64,000 nucleotides of DNA from Paenibacillus sp. FSL R5-0912 (GCF_000758605.1 NZ_CP009282.1:6510001-6574000); one strand, 5' to 3'. Positions 26,514-35,829 are shown, counted from the stretch's first letter. Notes: generated by a model not told the origin, from the letters alone. Made by a program: numbers and translations.

Positions 26514-27146
26514 CTATTCACGGGCCAGCTTCTTAACCGATTCAGCCAGAAACTCCGGAGTCACATTCTCCGTATCCCCGGCATCATATAATGCCCTGAG
26601 GCGGTTGGTCCGATCTACCAGACCAATAAGGTTGGCATGGGCGAAATCATCCTTACTGTTGCCGTAGATCAGAACCTTGAATGATTCAGCCGCCAGCTTA
26701 CGTACCTGCTCCTGATCCCCGCGCAGGAAATACCAGCCGTTATAATCGGCATGAAACTTGTCGCCAAATGCCTTGATCGCTTCACGTGTGTCGTTCTCCG
26801 GGTCAAAGGAAATGGAGACAAATTCAATATCCTTGCCAAAGCTGCCATCCTTCACCAGCAGATCCTGCGTCTGTGACAGCATGTAGGTAGTAATAGGGCA
26901 CACATCCGGGCATTCGGTGAAGAAGAAATAGACCAGCCTTGCTTTGCCTGCCGTATCCGCCAGGCTCACCTGCTGTCCATCCACATTCTCCAGAGAGAAG
27001 TCCTGTACCTCCCCGACGACCGGCAGCTTCTTGTCTCCGAAGCTGAGCGAATTCACTGCTAGATAGATGGCCATAATTACCGCTGCAAGCAGCATCAGCC
27101 AGGTCCATTTATAGCGTTTCAAGGTCTGCACAGGACCCCTCCCCAT
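26514..27146 (-). CDS. SCO1/SenC family copper chaperone for cytochrome oxidase
   Basis: 210-residue membrane-anchored thioredoxin-fold protein that delivers copper to the CuA site of cytochrome c oxidase. One N-terminal membrane segment (about residues 12-32) is present. The copper ligands are in TECPDVCPITTYML (CxxxC) and the conserved His in DFAHANLIGLVD. It lies 41 bases downstream of ctaB on the same strand, forming a ctaB-sco oxidase-assembly operon. The sequence matches the YpmQ type of Bacillus. Confidence 0.92.
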   Translation of the reverse strand: MGRGPVQTLKRYKWTWLMLLAAVIMAIYLAVNSLSFGDKKLPVVGEVQDFSLENVDGQQVSLADTAGKARLVYFFFTECPDVCPITTYMLSQTQDLLVKDGSFGKDIEFVSISFDPENDTREAIKAFGDKFHADYNGWYFLRGDQEQVRKLAAESFKVLIYGNSKDDFAHANLIGLVDRTNRLRALYDAGDTENVTPEFLAESVKKLARE

Positions 27147-27187
27147 TCATCATAAGAATCCGTACTTCCACCGTGTGTATCTAAAAA

Positions 27188-28120
27188 TTAACCGTGGACC
27201 GTATTCAATACAAGCACAATCAGACTTATGGTCAGATAGTTAATGGAGAAGAAGAAATTTTTCTTGGCCCAGGCATCATCATCCTTCGCCTTAAATCCGA
27301 TTAAGGTTAAATAGAGCCAGGCCAGCGACAAAGCTGACGACACAATGAGATAAAATATCCCTGCATAGTCATACATGTACATCAGTACAGGAATGGGCAG
27401 CAGCAGTGCCACATAAGGGATCATCTGGAACTTGGTACGGCGTGTCCCTTTGACCACTGGAAGCAGGGGGAACCCTGCCGCCCTGTATTCCTCTTTGCGG
27501 CGGATACCAAGTGCCCAGAAGTGGGGCGGCTGCCACAGGAAGAGCATGGCGAACAGCAGCCAGGCACCAAGGTCTACGGTTCCGGTAACAGCAACATAAC
27601 CGATTACAGGCGGCATGGCACCGGAAATGGCTCCCACGGAAGTGCTCCAGGTAGATGTTCTTTTGAGCCAAAGGGTATACACTACAACATATACGAACAT
27701 CCCGACGATGCCAAACAGTCCGGCCAGTACTCCGCAGAAAGCAAACAGCACAGCCAGGCCGGCAATACCCAGCCCAATGCCGTACAGCAGCACTGTCTGA
27801 GGCTTCAGCCTACCTGTAGGCAAGCCCCGCTCACGGGTTCTTTCCATCTTCATATCCAGATCCCGGTCGAAATAATTATTGAAAACACAGGCAGAGGCCA
27901 TAACCAGCATTGTGCCAAGCAGGGTAAGGATTAATCGTCCATACTGTACATCCCAGCCTGAAGCCACCCAGTAGCCTGCAAAAGCAGCGATCAGATTGGA
28001 ACGGATAATACCGGGTTTCGTCACCGTAATGAAGTCGCGCCAGCTTGCACCTTCCGGTGGAGACTTGGCAGACATTGATGCGGAATCGGAAGAAGCTTGA
28101 TATCTCAATTGATTGTCCAC
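27188..28120 (-). CDS. ctaB: Protoheme IX farnesyltransferase CtaB
   Basis: Polytopic UbiA-family enzyme that adds a farnesyl group to heme B to make heme O, the substrate of CtaA at 13.7 kb. The Asp-rich motif NNYFDRDLDMKMERTRERGLP is diagnostic and about seven to nine membrane segments are visible. The frame is open to 28276, but the GTG at 28120 has AAGGAGG ten bases upstream and gives 310 residues, normal for CtaB. Operon with the sco gene; divergent from the YfhP-like gene. Confidence 0.92.
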   Translation of the reverse strand: MDNQLRYQASSDSASMSAKSPPEGASWRDFITVTKPGIIRSNLIAAFAGYWVASGWDVQYGRLILTLLGTMLVMASACVFNNYFDRDLDMKMERTRERGLPTGRLKPQTVLLYGIGLGIAGLAVLFAFCGVLAGLFGIVGMFVYVVVYTLWLKRTSTWSTSVGAISGAMPPVIGYVAVTGTVDLGAWLLFAMLFLWQPPHFWALGIRRKEEYRAAGFPLLPVVKGTRRTKFQMIPYVALLLPIPVLMYMYDYAGIFYLIVSSALSLAWLYLTLIGFKAKDDDAWAKKNFFFSINYLTISLIVLVLNTVHG

Positions 28121-28379
28121 GTATGGTGTTCCTCCTTCTAAGGGACTTCTTAACGTTCCGCCGGAGCCTGAGTAACTGTTCGGCTGTACGCTGGATAATA
28201 TTACTCGCTCCGCTATTAACTTTATCATAGCAAACTGGGAAAGACTTTGACAATCATTGACCATGATGTTCATCAATTCGACAATTACGTGACAATATTT
28301 ATTTCCTCCCCCTAAATAACTTGGCGCTAAATTGGGTAGTTATTAATAGGGAACTTCCGTATAAAGGAGATCTGGCCAA

Positions 28380-29384
28380 ATGGATACCGCTACACATTTT
28401 GTTATGGGACTGGGACTCGCCGGTCTGTCGTTCGTTGATCCTTCTGTCGCCTCGAATGGGACACTTGCCGGTGCCGTGATGGTTGCTACTGTACTCGCTT
28501 CTCAGGCACCGGATGCCGATACTGCGCTGCGGCTGAAGGACAACGCGGTTTATATCCGCAATCACAGGGGAATCACCCATTCCCTGCCCTTTTTACTGTT
28601 ATGGCCGGCTCTGATCACAGTGGTCATAGGTCCGGTCTTCGGATTAACGGATCTCCATGCCTTAAGCCATATTGCGCTTTGGAGCTTCATCGGCGTTGCC
28701 ATCCATGTGTTCTCGGATCTGTTCAACACTTATGGGACCCAGGCGGCACGCCCGTTCACCGAGAAATGGATTGCCTGGAATATTATCCACATCTTCGACC
28801 CGTTCATCTTCGGCAGCCATGCGGCAGCGATCATTCTCTGGATCAGCGGGATTGTGCCTCCGGCACCCTTGTTCATTACCCTATATGCAAGCATCGTCTT
28901 GTATTACATCTGGCGGACGCTCGTACATGCGCGTATCACACGTAACATCAAGAACAAGGATGTGCACCATAATGCTGGTGACCGGTACTATGTCATCCCT
29001 ACGATTTCGCCTACACGCTGGAACGTGGTCAAAGCCAAGCCGGATGGCAGCTACAACGTCGGACTGCTGAACAACGGCAAGCTGGAATGGTTCAGGCATG
29101 CGGTGTGCTCCACTCACCCCGCTGTGGAACATTCGAAGTCCCATCCGGATATTCAGGCTTTTCTGTACTTTACCTCTTACGCTGTCGCCGAGGTCGAAGA
29201 GCTGCCCTCGGGTTATATTGTACGCTGGGGGGATGTTCGTTATTTACACCGTAAGCAATTCCCGTTTGTTGCAGTACTGGTCATGGACAACCAGTATCAC
29301 CCGCTGAATACTTATGTAGGCTGGCTCAGCAGTGAGAAGCTGGATGAACGCTTCGCCATTGATCCGGGAACAGTTAAGACCTAG
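28380..29384 (+). CDS. YfhP-like membrane metal-dependent hydrolase (DUF457)
   Basis: 334-residue membrane protein of the DUF457/YdjM-YfhP family. Conserved His/Asp residues in MDTATHFVMGLGLAG, SQAPDADTALR, HRGITHSLPF and HVFSDLFNTYGTQA would form a metal site at the membrane face. The C-terminal third is soluble. The start ATG is preceded by AAAGGAG. The reaction is unknown; phospholipase-like activity has been suggested for the family. Single gene with its own terminator. Confidence 0.87.
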   Translation: MDTATHFVMGLGLAGLSFVDPSVASNGTLAGAVMVATVLASQAPDADTALRLKDNAVYIRNHRGITHSLPFLLLWPALITVVIGPVFGLTDLHALSHIALWSFIGVAIHVFSDLFNTYGTQAARPFTEKWIAWNIIHIFDPFIFGSHAAAIILWISGIVPPAPLFITLYASIVLYYIWRTLVHARITRNIKNKDVHHNAGDRYYVIPTISPTRWNVVKAKPDGSYNVGLLNNGKLEWFRHAVCSTHPAVEHSKSHPDIQAFLYFTSYAVAEVEELPSGYIVRWGDVRYLHRKQFPFVAVLVMDNQYHPLNTYVGWLSSEKLDERFAIDPGTVKT

Positions 29385-29412
29385 CAGCGTAAACAATGCA
29401 TACCTGAAGATG

Positions 29413-29446
29413 GCTGGCATCCGCCCTTGCGGATGCCAGCTTTTTA
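29413..29446 (+). terminator. Rho-independent terminator after the YfhP-like gene
   Basis: GCTGGCATCCGC and GCGGATGCCAGC form a near-perfect 12-bp stem with loop CCTT, followed by five T. Confidence 0.95.
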
Positions 29447-29845
29447 GTTTATGTGGCAATGAGTTGAAGTTCACCCTGTATTGTCCGGCCGGGATGTTGA
29501 GAGTGTTGTATATAATGCAACTCTGAGCCTTAGATATTGGGATTACTTTAAGAATTGTTGTATGAAATACAGCAATCCCCCCGCTTAGCGGCTATGGAGG
29601 AGAAGAATGTTGCCTTTTGTGCAACAATTTTCAATTAGGGCGATTTAATAAAGGAAATGTTGTATTCTGTGCAGGATTCCGTCATTGGACCTTTACATAA
29701 ACATTCCTATCTCTAGCTAAGCTTAACCAGCAGGTTAAATCTTCCTGAGGTCTATTTCTCTTGCCGCCTCTTGACGCCCCGGACCGCATAAGGCACAATC
29801 ACAATAAAGCGGTTACAGTTAATAGTTCATGATATGAATTGAAAA
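29447..29845. other. Non-coding spacer with short repeated TGTTG words
   Basis: About 400 bases without a supported gene. Three related words recur: TTGTATGAAATACAGCAA (29550-29567), ATGTTGCCTTTTGTGCAACA (around 29608-29627) and ATGTTGTATTCTGTGCAGGA (around 29657-29676). Each is a weak inverted repeat. They look like decayed copies of a short repeat; I cannot assign a role. Confidence 0.4.
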
Positions 29846-29872
29846 TCCCGGGGTGCATAAAGCACTCCGGGA
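29846..29872. other. Strong hairpin, possible trpS terminator
   Basis: TCCCGGGGTGC-ATAAA-GCACTCCGGGA forms an 11-bp stem with one wobble pair. On the minus strand it is followed by TTTTC, so it could end trpS transcripts that read through the small convergent gene 29915-30106. Confidence 0.5.
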
Positions 29873-29914
29873 CTCACTCCACCGCTATTGCAGCAGAAAG
29901 GAAGGCTGGAACAT

Positions 29915-30106
29915 ATGGGTAAAGGTCTGTCACTGTGGTTCGCCTGCTCTTCAATTCTCATACTTACGGCAGCTTCCATTTCAATCAGCTATAACATTTG
30001 GCTGGCGCTGCTGCTCGGTACCCTGTGCGTGCTCAACATTGGCTGGGGCTTCATCATCAAAGCCCGGCTGAGACGCAAGGCCGAGCGCAAGCTGCCCTCC
30101 TCTTAA
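29915..30106 (+). CDS. Small two-segment membrane protein of unknown function
   Basis: 63 residues from the ATG at 29915, which has an AAGGAAGG ribosome site about 11 bases upstream. Two hydrophobic segments (roughly residues 4-22 and 25-43) are followed by a basic tail (KARLRRKAERKLPSS), so the C-terminus is probably cytoplasmic by the positive-inside rule. The in-frame ATG at 29888 is less likely. Its last four bases overlap the last codons of trpS on the other strand. No family recognised. Confidence 0.65.
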   Translation: MGKGLSLWFACSSILILTAASISISYNIWLALLLGTLCVLNIGWGFIIKARLRRKAERKLPSS

Positions 30107-31092
30107 CGGTAAGGCAGGAAGCCCATCCGTTCCTTCACGCCTTCCAGTGTCCGGGCAGCACTGCTGCGCGCGCTTTCGGCACCTTGAGCCAGAATATCGC
30201 CCAGTGTGCCTGAGCTGCGGATCTCATGGTATCTCTGCTGGATGGGTTCAAGCAGGGCAACGATTACTTCGCCAAGATCTTTTTTGAAGCCGCCGTACAT
30301 TTGCCCTTCATACTTGTCCGCTATCTGCTGGAGGCTCATTCCCGAGCATTCGGCATAGATACTCATCAGGTTGCTGATCTCAGGCTTATTGGCCGGATCA
30401 AATACCACTTCGCGTCCTGAATCCGTGGTTGCGCGGCTGATCTTTTTACGGATGATATCCGGCGGATCCAGCAGACCGATTCTGCTGCCGGCATTAGGGT
30501 CGCTTTTGCTCATTTTTTTGGTCCCGTCATCCAGAGACATAATCCGCGCTCCGACTTCAGGAATATACGGCTCAGGAATAGTGAAGAAATCACCGAACCG
30601 GTGATTGAAGCGCCCCGCCAAGTCGCGGGTCAGCTCCAGATGCTGCTTCTGGTCTTCACCCACCGGTACCAGATCGGCGTTGTAGACCAGGATATCTGCA
30701 GCCATCAGCGATGGATACACGAATAATCCGGCTCCTACGGATTCTTTGCCTGCCGATTTATCCTTAAACTGCGTCATCCGTTCCAGCTCACCCATAGCAG
30801 TCAGTGTCGTCAGAATCCATCCCAGCTCAGCATGCTGAGGCACGTGGGACTGCATGTAGACATGGGAGATGGCAGGATCAATGCCTGCAGCCAGATACAA
30901 TGCAGCTACCGATTCCGAATTCTCACGAAGGGCAGCGGGATCTTGGGCAACCGTAATGGCATGCAGATCCACCACCATAAAGTAACATTCATATTCCCTT
31001 TGAAGCTTGACGAAATTCTTGATCGCTCCGATGTAATTTCCGAGTGTGAGCGAACCGCTGGGCTGAATCCCCGATAATACCTTTTTAGCCAT
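30103..31092 (-). CDS. trpS: Tryptophanyl-tRNA synthetase
   Basis: Charges tRNA-Trp with tryptophan. This is a class I synthetase with the HIGH-equivalent TLGN in SGIQPSGSLTLGNYIGA and the catalytic KMSKSDPN motif; 329 residues is standard. The start ATG at 31092 lies about 45 bases downstream of the terminator of a tryptophan T-box leader, so expression rises when uncharged tRNA-Trp accumulates. It ends tail-to-tail with the small membrane protein gene. Confidence 0.97.
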   Translation of the reverse strand: MAKKVLSGIQPSGSLTLGNYIGAIKNFVKLQREYECYFMVVDLHAITVAQDPAALRENSESVAALYLAAGIDPAISHVYMQSHVPQHAELGWILTTLTAMGELERMTQFKDKSAGKESVGAGLFVYPSLMAADILVYNADLVPVGEDQKQHLELTRDLAGRFNHRFGDFFTIPEPYIPEVGARIMSLDDGTKKMSKSDPNAGSRIGLLDPPDIIRKKISRATTDSGREVVFDPANKPEISNLMSIYAECSGMSLQQIADKYEGQMYGGFKKDLGEVIVALLEPIQQRYHEIRSSGTLGDILAQGAESARSSAARTLEGVKERMGFLPYR

Positions 31093-31138
31093 GATCTTTA
31101 TCCTCCATCATCTGTATATTCCGTGTGCGCCAGGACGC

Positions 31139-31395
31139 AAAAAGGCCCCACATCCGCAAGGGACGTGAGACCGTGGTACCACCCTTATTCGCTGCTCCTA
31201 AGTCATCCCTGGGGGACAGGCAAGCAGCCTTAGCTTCCGTTAACGGGGAAGAGCCGGCCGGTCTACTGAAGGCTTATTCAGCCCGTTCGATCGCGGCGCT
31301 CAAGGGTCCATTCGGTCAGAGGTGCACCACCGGTTCACATCAGCCACCGGCTTTCTGAAGGTGCAGTCCATTGCTTACTTGTCCCTGTCATCACG
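31139..31395 (-). promoter_or_regulatory. T-box leader of trpS (Trp specifier)
   Basis: On the minus strand the conserved T-box sequence AAGGGTGGTACCACGG is at 31172-31187. It is followed by a terminator in which GGTCTCACGTCC pairs with GGATGTGGGGCC, with a T-run at 31139-31143. Stem I begins near 31390 (AGGGACAAGTAAGC). Its specifier loop contains GAATGGACC, with the Trp codon TGG at 31308-31310. Uncharged tRNA-Trp is predicted to stabilise the antiterminator. Confidence 0.95.
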
Positions 31396-31419
31396 TTGTT
31401 GTCATTCATTGTTGCCTTC

Positions 31420-31448
31420 ATCATAGTGCGTGCCGGAGAAGTTGTCAA
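31420..31448 (-). promoter_or_regulatory. Sigma-A promoter of the trpS T-box transcript
   Basis: On the minus strand, a perfect TTGACA (31443-31448) and TATGAT (31420-31425) are separated by 17 bases, about 25 bases upstream of stem I. Confidence 0.85.
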
Positions 31449-31534
31449 ATCTCTAACCACCGTCACTTAAATCTGGTATGATAAGGATATTCGTGTATGA
31501 TCTGATTACAGTTTATCAAAGGAGCATATCTCTT

Positions 31535-32500
31535 ATGAAACAGGTGACCAAAGGGCAGTGGAACGGTTATGATACGTACATTTTGCATAGCCGTGAGCTG
31601 GAAGTCACGCTTTTGCCCCGGCTGGGGAACAATGTAATTTCCTTATGGGACCGCAAGGAGGAGCGGCAAATCCTGCGCCAGCCTGATGAAAGCGACTTGG
31701 CTTTTTATATTCAGAAACCTTATCACTTTGGCATTCCGCTTCTGGTACCGCCCGGCCGTATCCGAAACGGGCAGTTCGCGTTCGATGGCACCAGCTACCA
31801 GTTCGACCGGAATTCAGGCGATCATCATATTCACGGCCTGCACCGTACCCAAGCCTGGTGTGTCAGCGATATTGAAGAAGACGAGGAAGGCTGCGCGGTA
31901 ACAACCGAATTCACAACTACGGATGATCCGGAGTGGATCAGGCAATTTCCCGAGCCGCTGAAGCTTGAGATGACATTCCGCCTGCAGGGGCCTGACCTGG
32001 TGCAGACACTTAAGGTTACCCATCTGGGCGGCAGTCGCATTCCATTTGGTATCGGCTATCATACATGGTTTATGCTGGACGGCGCCCCTGAGCGCTGGAG
32101 CATAACACTCCCTGTGCAAAGCGTTTATGAGCTAAATAACGAACTCCTGCCCAGCGGACATTTATTACCGCTCGGTGAATTCGATAGTCTTAACAGCCAT
32201 ATGAACCTCCAAGGCAAGAATCTGGATACGGCCCTGAGGATGGATGATCATCAGCCTGCCGAAGCGTTACTCATGCGCGATGACGGCTACGGACTGCGTT
32301 ATTCGGTGGACAAGGAACATTTCCGCCACTGGGTCCTCTATACCAAAGGAGAGGCTGACCAGTTCCTCTGCATTGAACCGCTCACCTGGCTTCCGGATGC
32401 GCCGAATCTCCAGCAGGACGCTTCCTTCACAGGAATGCTTACGCTTGAACCGGGCCAGACACTGGTGCTTGGCAGCAGCTTGCAGATGATTTATCCCTGA
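31535..32500 (+). CDS. Aldose 1-epimerase family protein
   Basis: 321-residue galactose-mutarotase-like protein that would interconvert sugar anomers. Catalytic-type residues are visible: His in DHHIHGLHRTQAW and His in GIGYHTWFML, with Glu in CIEPLTWLPDAPN. The ORF extends to 31478, but the ATG at 31535 has AAGGAG ten bases upstream. Not in a sugar operon here; a housekeeping or side-activity epimerase is likely. YeaD-like hexose-6-phosphate mutarotases are an alternative. Confidence 0.85.
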   Translation: MKQVTKGQWNGYDTYILHSRELEVTLLPRLGNNVISLWDRKEERQILRQPDESDLAFYIQKPYHFGIPLLVPPGRIRNGQFAFDGTSYQFDRNSGDHHIHGLHRTQAWCVSDIEEDEEGCAVTTEFTTTDDPEWIRQFPEPLKLEMTFRLQGPDLVQTLKVTHLGGSRIPFGIGYHTWFMLDGAPERWSITLPVQSVYELNNELLPSGHLLPLGEFDSLNSHMNLQGKNLDTALRMDDHQPAEALLMRDDGYGLRYSVDKEHFRHWVLYTKGEADQFLCIEPLTWLPDAPNLQQDASFTGMLTLEPGQTLVLGSSLQMIYP

Positions 32501-32546
32501 GGGTAAATTTCATATAATTACCAGCCTCTAAACCTTCGAAATTCGT

Positions 32547-32576
32547 GCATGAATTCTCTCCCTAGCGCTCATACTA
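32547..32576 (+). promoter_or_regulatory. Sigma-G-type promoter of the SASP gene
   Basis: GCATG (32547-32551), an 18-base spacer, then CATACTA (32570-32576). This fits the forespore sigma-G pattern (gnATR-18-CATnnTA). The position 31 bases before the SASP start codon agrees with forespore expression of this gene class. Confidence 0.75.
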
Positions 32577-32607
32577 TCTTCACAACGGGCGAAGGAGGTG
32601 AACAAAC

Positions 32608-32841
32608 ATGGGTCAAGCAGGTCAACAAGGTCGTGGTAGCCGTTCTAACAACCTGGTCGTTCCTCAAGCGAATGCAGCGCTGCAGCAGTTGAAATATGAA
32701 GCAGCACAAGAGCTTGGAGTAACTATCCCGGCTGACGGTTATTATGGGAACTACACTTCCCGCGAAACCGGTTCTTTGGGAGGATATATCACCAAACGTC
32801 TGGTGCAACTGGCAGAGCAACAACTGTCCGGTCGTTCGTAG
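32608..32841 (+). CDS. Alpha/beta-type small acid-soluble spore protein
   Basis: 77-residue DNA-coating protein of the forespore that protects spore DNA. Family blocks are clear: NNLVVPQANAALQQLKYEAAQELGV near the start and SRETGSLGGYITKRLVQLAEQQL at the end. The likely germination-protease cut lies in the AAQELGV region. The start has an AAGGAGGTG ribosome site. Expressed from a sigma-G-type promoter and followed by a strong terminator. It proves a spore-forming host. Confidence 0.97.
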   Translation: MGQAGQQGRGSRSNNLVVPQANAALQQLKYEAAQELGVTIPADGYYGNYTSRETGSLGGYITKRLVQLAEQQLSGRS

Positions 32842-32899
32842 TAACAGCCTTATCATAAGTATCCGGCCAAGCCTCATAGCTTAGGCCGAGCAGCTTCGC

Positions 32900-32942
32900 A
32901 GCCCTCCCGCGCTTCTCGTCGAAGCGCAGGGGGGCTTTTTAT
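32900..32942 (+). terminator. Rho-independent terminator after the SASP gene
   Basis: GCCCTCCCGCGCTTC and GAAGCGCAGGGGGGC form a long GC-rich stem followed by TTTTTAT. Confidence 0.93.
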
Positions 32943-32973
32943 ATGGGTATGCAAGATATATATAATCGGGTAA

Positions 32974-33384
32974 TCAGCCAAAGGACTGGTCGGAGACATC
33001 TCCATGGTTACTGCGGGGATAGCGGATCATCAGGTTGGCCATATTGTAATTAGACTCCAGTGTCGCATCCACCACCACCATCCCCTGGCGGACGGCAAAT
33101 TCATAGCTGATCTCGCCATGAGTCCAGCGCTTCTTATACTTCAGGCTCTCCAGAGCCATCACCCGGAAAGAAGATTGCTGACCCTTCGTTAATCCTTCCT
33201 GCTCCGCTGCATAGCTCCCGCTGCGCCCGGCAAGCGGATTATGACGGATGCCGAACTTGCCGATGATGTTATTTCTGATTTGTACAAATACGATACCGGA
33301 AGTCAATCCTGACAATTCTTCCTGCAGTTCCTTAAACACCAGATCGATTTGTCTTGCCAGCGATAGTTGTTCCGTTCTCAACAT
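32974..33384 (-). CDS. Conserved-looking protein of unknown function
   Basis: 136-residue soluble protein starting at ATG 33384, with an AGGAGG site six bases upstream; the open frame to 33438 is not needed. The N-terminal half is helical (ARQIDLVFKELQEELSG) with a beta-like FVQIRNNIIGKFGIRHNP block. The C-terminal half has WTHGEISYEFAVRQGMVVVDATLESN. No motif I can name. It stands alone between SASP and pepF. Confidence 0.75.
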   Translation of the reverse strand: MLRTEQLSLARQIDLVFKELQEELSGLTSGIVFVQIRNNIIGKFGIRHNPLAGRSGSYAAEQEGLTKGQQSSFRVMALESLKYKKRWTHGEISYEFAVRQGMVVVDATLESNYNMANLMIRYPRSNHGDVSDQSFG

Positions 33385-33669
33385 ACATATCCTCCTAGAA
33401 GTTTTGTGGGTGATACAAGTTCCATGATTCAGCTTCACAAAAGCCGCTTCAATAACCTATGGCTTAAGTTTTGTGTGTAAAAATACAGAGTAGTAAAGTA
33501 TCAGTCTAACAGCCCTTATATAAGGCTTTAGGCACATTATAGGTCACTAATTAAATGCATACAACATTATTCAACATAATTGGGTTATTATCCCTATGAA
33601 TGCGCAAATTTCTTAATATCATTAGCTAAATCCATCCTTTTATCGCCTTTTTTCGACAAAAACACAACT
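33385..33669. other. AT-rich spacer, no gene seen
   Basis: About 285 bases, AT-rich, without open frames or clear hairpins. It probably holds the promoter of the 32974-33384 gene. I see nothing else in it. Confidence 0.5.
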
Positions 33670-33696
33670 AAAAAAGTCCCTGTATCCAGGGACTTT
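33670..33696 (-). terminator. Rho-independent terminator after pepF
   Basis: On the minus strand, AAAGTCCCTG-GATA-CAGGGACTTT is followed by T-rich sequence. It lies 75-100 bases after the pepF stop. Confidence 0.85.
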
Positions 33697-33769
33697 GCGT
33701 ATTCGTACCATATTCTATAGCTATTGTTTTACTGCAAAAAAATCAATTCGCCTTATTTCCGACAAATTC

Positions 33770-35569
33770 TTAGGCCAGATGTGCTGTCATTTCCAGGAAT
33801 TCATTAATATCTGCAGCAATCAAATCTGCGGCCCCCTGCCAGAAATCCGGCTTGGACAAATCCACGCCAAGATGCTTCGACACCAGATTCTCCAGTGTCA
33901 TGACTCCGGTATCCTTCAGCAGGCTGTCATATTTATCAGCAAAGGATGCACCTTCCTGCAACGCAAGCCGGTACAGTCCGGTACTGAACATATATCCGAC
34001 GGTGTAAGGGAAGTTGTAGAACGGCACATCCGTGATATAGAAATGAAGCTTGGAGGCCCAGAAATGCGGGTGGTACTCCGAGAGCACACCGCAGAAGGCT
34101 TCTTTCTGCGCTTCTTCCATCAGGGCAGACAGTTCTTCCGCATTCACCAGACCCTCTTTGCGTTTCTCGTAGAAGCGGGTCTCAAACAGGAAGCGGGCGT
34201 GAATATTCATGAAGAACGCTACGCTGTTCTGAATCTTCGCTTCAAGCAGCGCCAGCTTCTCCTCAGCATTGCCTGCGGATTTCACCTGCGCATCAGCCAC
34301 AATGACTTCGGCGAAGGTTGAGGCCGTCTCAGCCACATTCATGGCATAGTTCTGATTGAACAGCGGCTGGTCATCCAGCAGGAACGAATGATAGGCGTGA
34401 CCGAGCTCATGCGCAAGCGTCGATACATTGGACGGAGTACCGCTGTAGGTCATAAAAATGCGCGATTCTTTGCTCTCCGGGAATGATACGCAGAATCCCC
34501 CGGGACGTTTGGCTGCACGGTCTTCGACCTCAATCCAGTCATTGTCGAAAGCTTGTTCGGCGAAGTCCGCCAGCTTCGGACTGAATTTGCGGAACTGGGT
34601 GACGATGTCGGCTGCCGCTTGTTCATAAGGGATTTTGCCGGAGGACTTGCCTACAGGCGCTTCCACATCAACCCAAGCCAGAGATTCCAGACCAAGAAGC
34701 TTCGCCTTGCGCTGCAGATAGGACACAATTGCAGGCTTGTTCTTCGTAATAACCTCCCACATCACATCGAGCGATTCCCGAGTCATACGGTTAATGCCAA
34801 GCGGCTCATTCAGCACATCCTCCCAGCCCCGGCCTTTGTAGAGCTTCAGGCGGAATCCGGCCAGATGGTTAAGGGTGTCGGCACAATAATCAGCAGCGCC
34901 GGCCCAGGCCTCTTCCCATTTGCGGAACATGGCGCTGCGGACCTCAGGGTCCTCGTCATCCAGCTTGTTGAAGGCTTGACCGGCAGATAGCAGCTTCATG
35001 CCCTCTTCATCCTCAAAAGGAATCTGGACCCGGCTCACGATCGTTTCGTAATGCTCGCTCCACCCATGGTATCCATCAACTGCCAGTTCAAGCGCAAGGC
35101 TCTCAAGCTCCGGGCTCATCTTCTCACGGGCCAGATCACGGCTCTCACTTAGTACGAAGTTCAGCGGGGCAATCTCCGGCCGGTCCATCCATTCAGCCCA
35201 CACCCCATCCGGAGTCTGGCGCAGCACATTATCGAATGCAGAGCTGACGCCCTCAAAACCGGCCCGCATGCCAGTTACCTTGGACGACAGCCTTACAGCC
35301 CCTTTGTCCTGCTGGTTCTGGGCTCCCAGACAGCCGGTGAATTCTGAAGCCTGCGTGAGCCGTCCGGCACAGCTCTGCAGCAGTTCGATCACACCGTCCA
35401 GCGACTCCGTGGACGCAGCATCGGTTGGCGCAACTGCCGCAGCGACCTGCCGGCGCAAGCTTTCAATGTCTTCTTCCAGATGGTTCAAAAAACTCTCAAA
35501 CTGGGGGGAAGCCGAACCTCCAGGGAAAATGGAATCCAGTTCCCATGTCAATGATAAAGGCTGTTTCAT
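33770..35569 (-). CDS. pepF: Oligoendopeptidase F family metallopeptidase (M3)
   Basis: 599-residue cytoplasmic zinc peptidase that degrades oligopeptides. The zinc site is HELGHAYHSF (HExxH) with the downstream Glu in NVAETASTFAEV, as in M3B enzymes. The N-terminal PepF domain and the C-terminal TVGYMFSTGLYRLA block are also typical. Single gene, divergent from the yycC-like pair. A role in recycling peptides, including those from protein secretion or sporulation, is the general expectation for the family. Confidence 0.93.
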   Translation of the reverse strand: MKQPLSLTWELDSIFPGGSASPQFESFLNHLEEDIESLRRQVAAAVAPTDAASTESLDGVIELLQSCAGRLTQASEFTGCLGAQNQQDKGAVRLSSKVTGMRAGFEGVSSAFDNVLRQTPDGVWAEWMDRPEIAPLNFVLSESRDLAREKMSPELESLALELAVDGYHGWSEHYETIVSRVQIPFEDEEGMKLLSAGQAFNKLDDEDPEVRSAMFRKWEEAWAGAADYCADTLNHLAGFRLKLYKGRGWEDVLNEPLGINRMTRESLDVMWEVITKNKPAIVSYLQRKAKLLGLESLAWVDVEAPVGKSSGKIPYEQAAADIVTQFRKFSPKLADFAEQAFDNDWIEVEDRAAKRPGGFCVSFPESKESRIFMTYSGTPSNVSTLAHELGHAYHSFLLDDQPLFNQNYAMNVAETASTFAEVIVADAQVKSAGNAEEKLALLEAKIQNSVAFFMNIHARFLFETRFYEKRKEGLVNAEELSALMEEAQKEAFCGVLSEYHPHFWASKLHFYITDVPFYNFPYTVGYMFSTGLYRLALQEGASFADKYDSLLKDTGVMTLENLVSKHLGVDLSKPDFWQGAADLIAADINEFLEMTAHLA

Positions 35570-35673
35570 GTATTCTCACCGTTCCTTTGTTCATATTGGT
35601 TTTCTTTGTATTTGTGCTGCAGCCATGGTAAAGTGAATTACGATAGTCCACCAATGTTAAGGAGGCCACCCTT

Positions 35674-35829
35674 GTGAAGCCACTGCAAATTTCGCCGGAA
35701 ACGGCCATTACGTTATCCAAACAACTCGGCGTTCCGCTGGAACACCTGATGCATATGCCTCAACATATCCTGCTGCAAAAAATCGCCGAATTATCCAAGA
35801 AAGCAAGTTCAGAGCAGGACAAGCAATGA
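35674..35829 (+). CDS. YycC-like small protein
   Basis: 51-residue protein starting at GTG 35674 with AAGGAGG eight bases upstream. The sequence KPLQISPETAITLSKQLGVP then LMHMPQHILLQKIAEL matches the YycC family of bacilli, whose function is not known. It is helical and highly conserved in type. Its last bases overlap the ATG of the next gene (ATGA), so the two are translationally coupled. Confidence 0.8.
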   Translation: MKPLQISPETAITLSKQLGVPLEHLMHMPQHILLQKIAELSKKASSEQDKQ

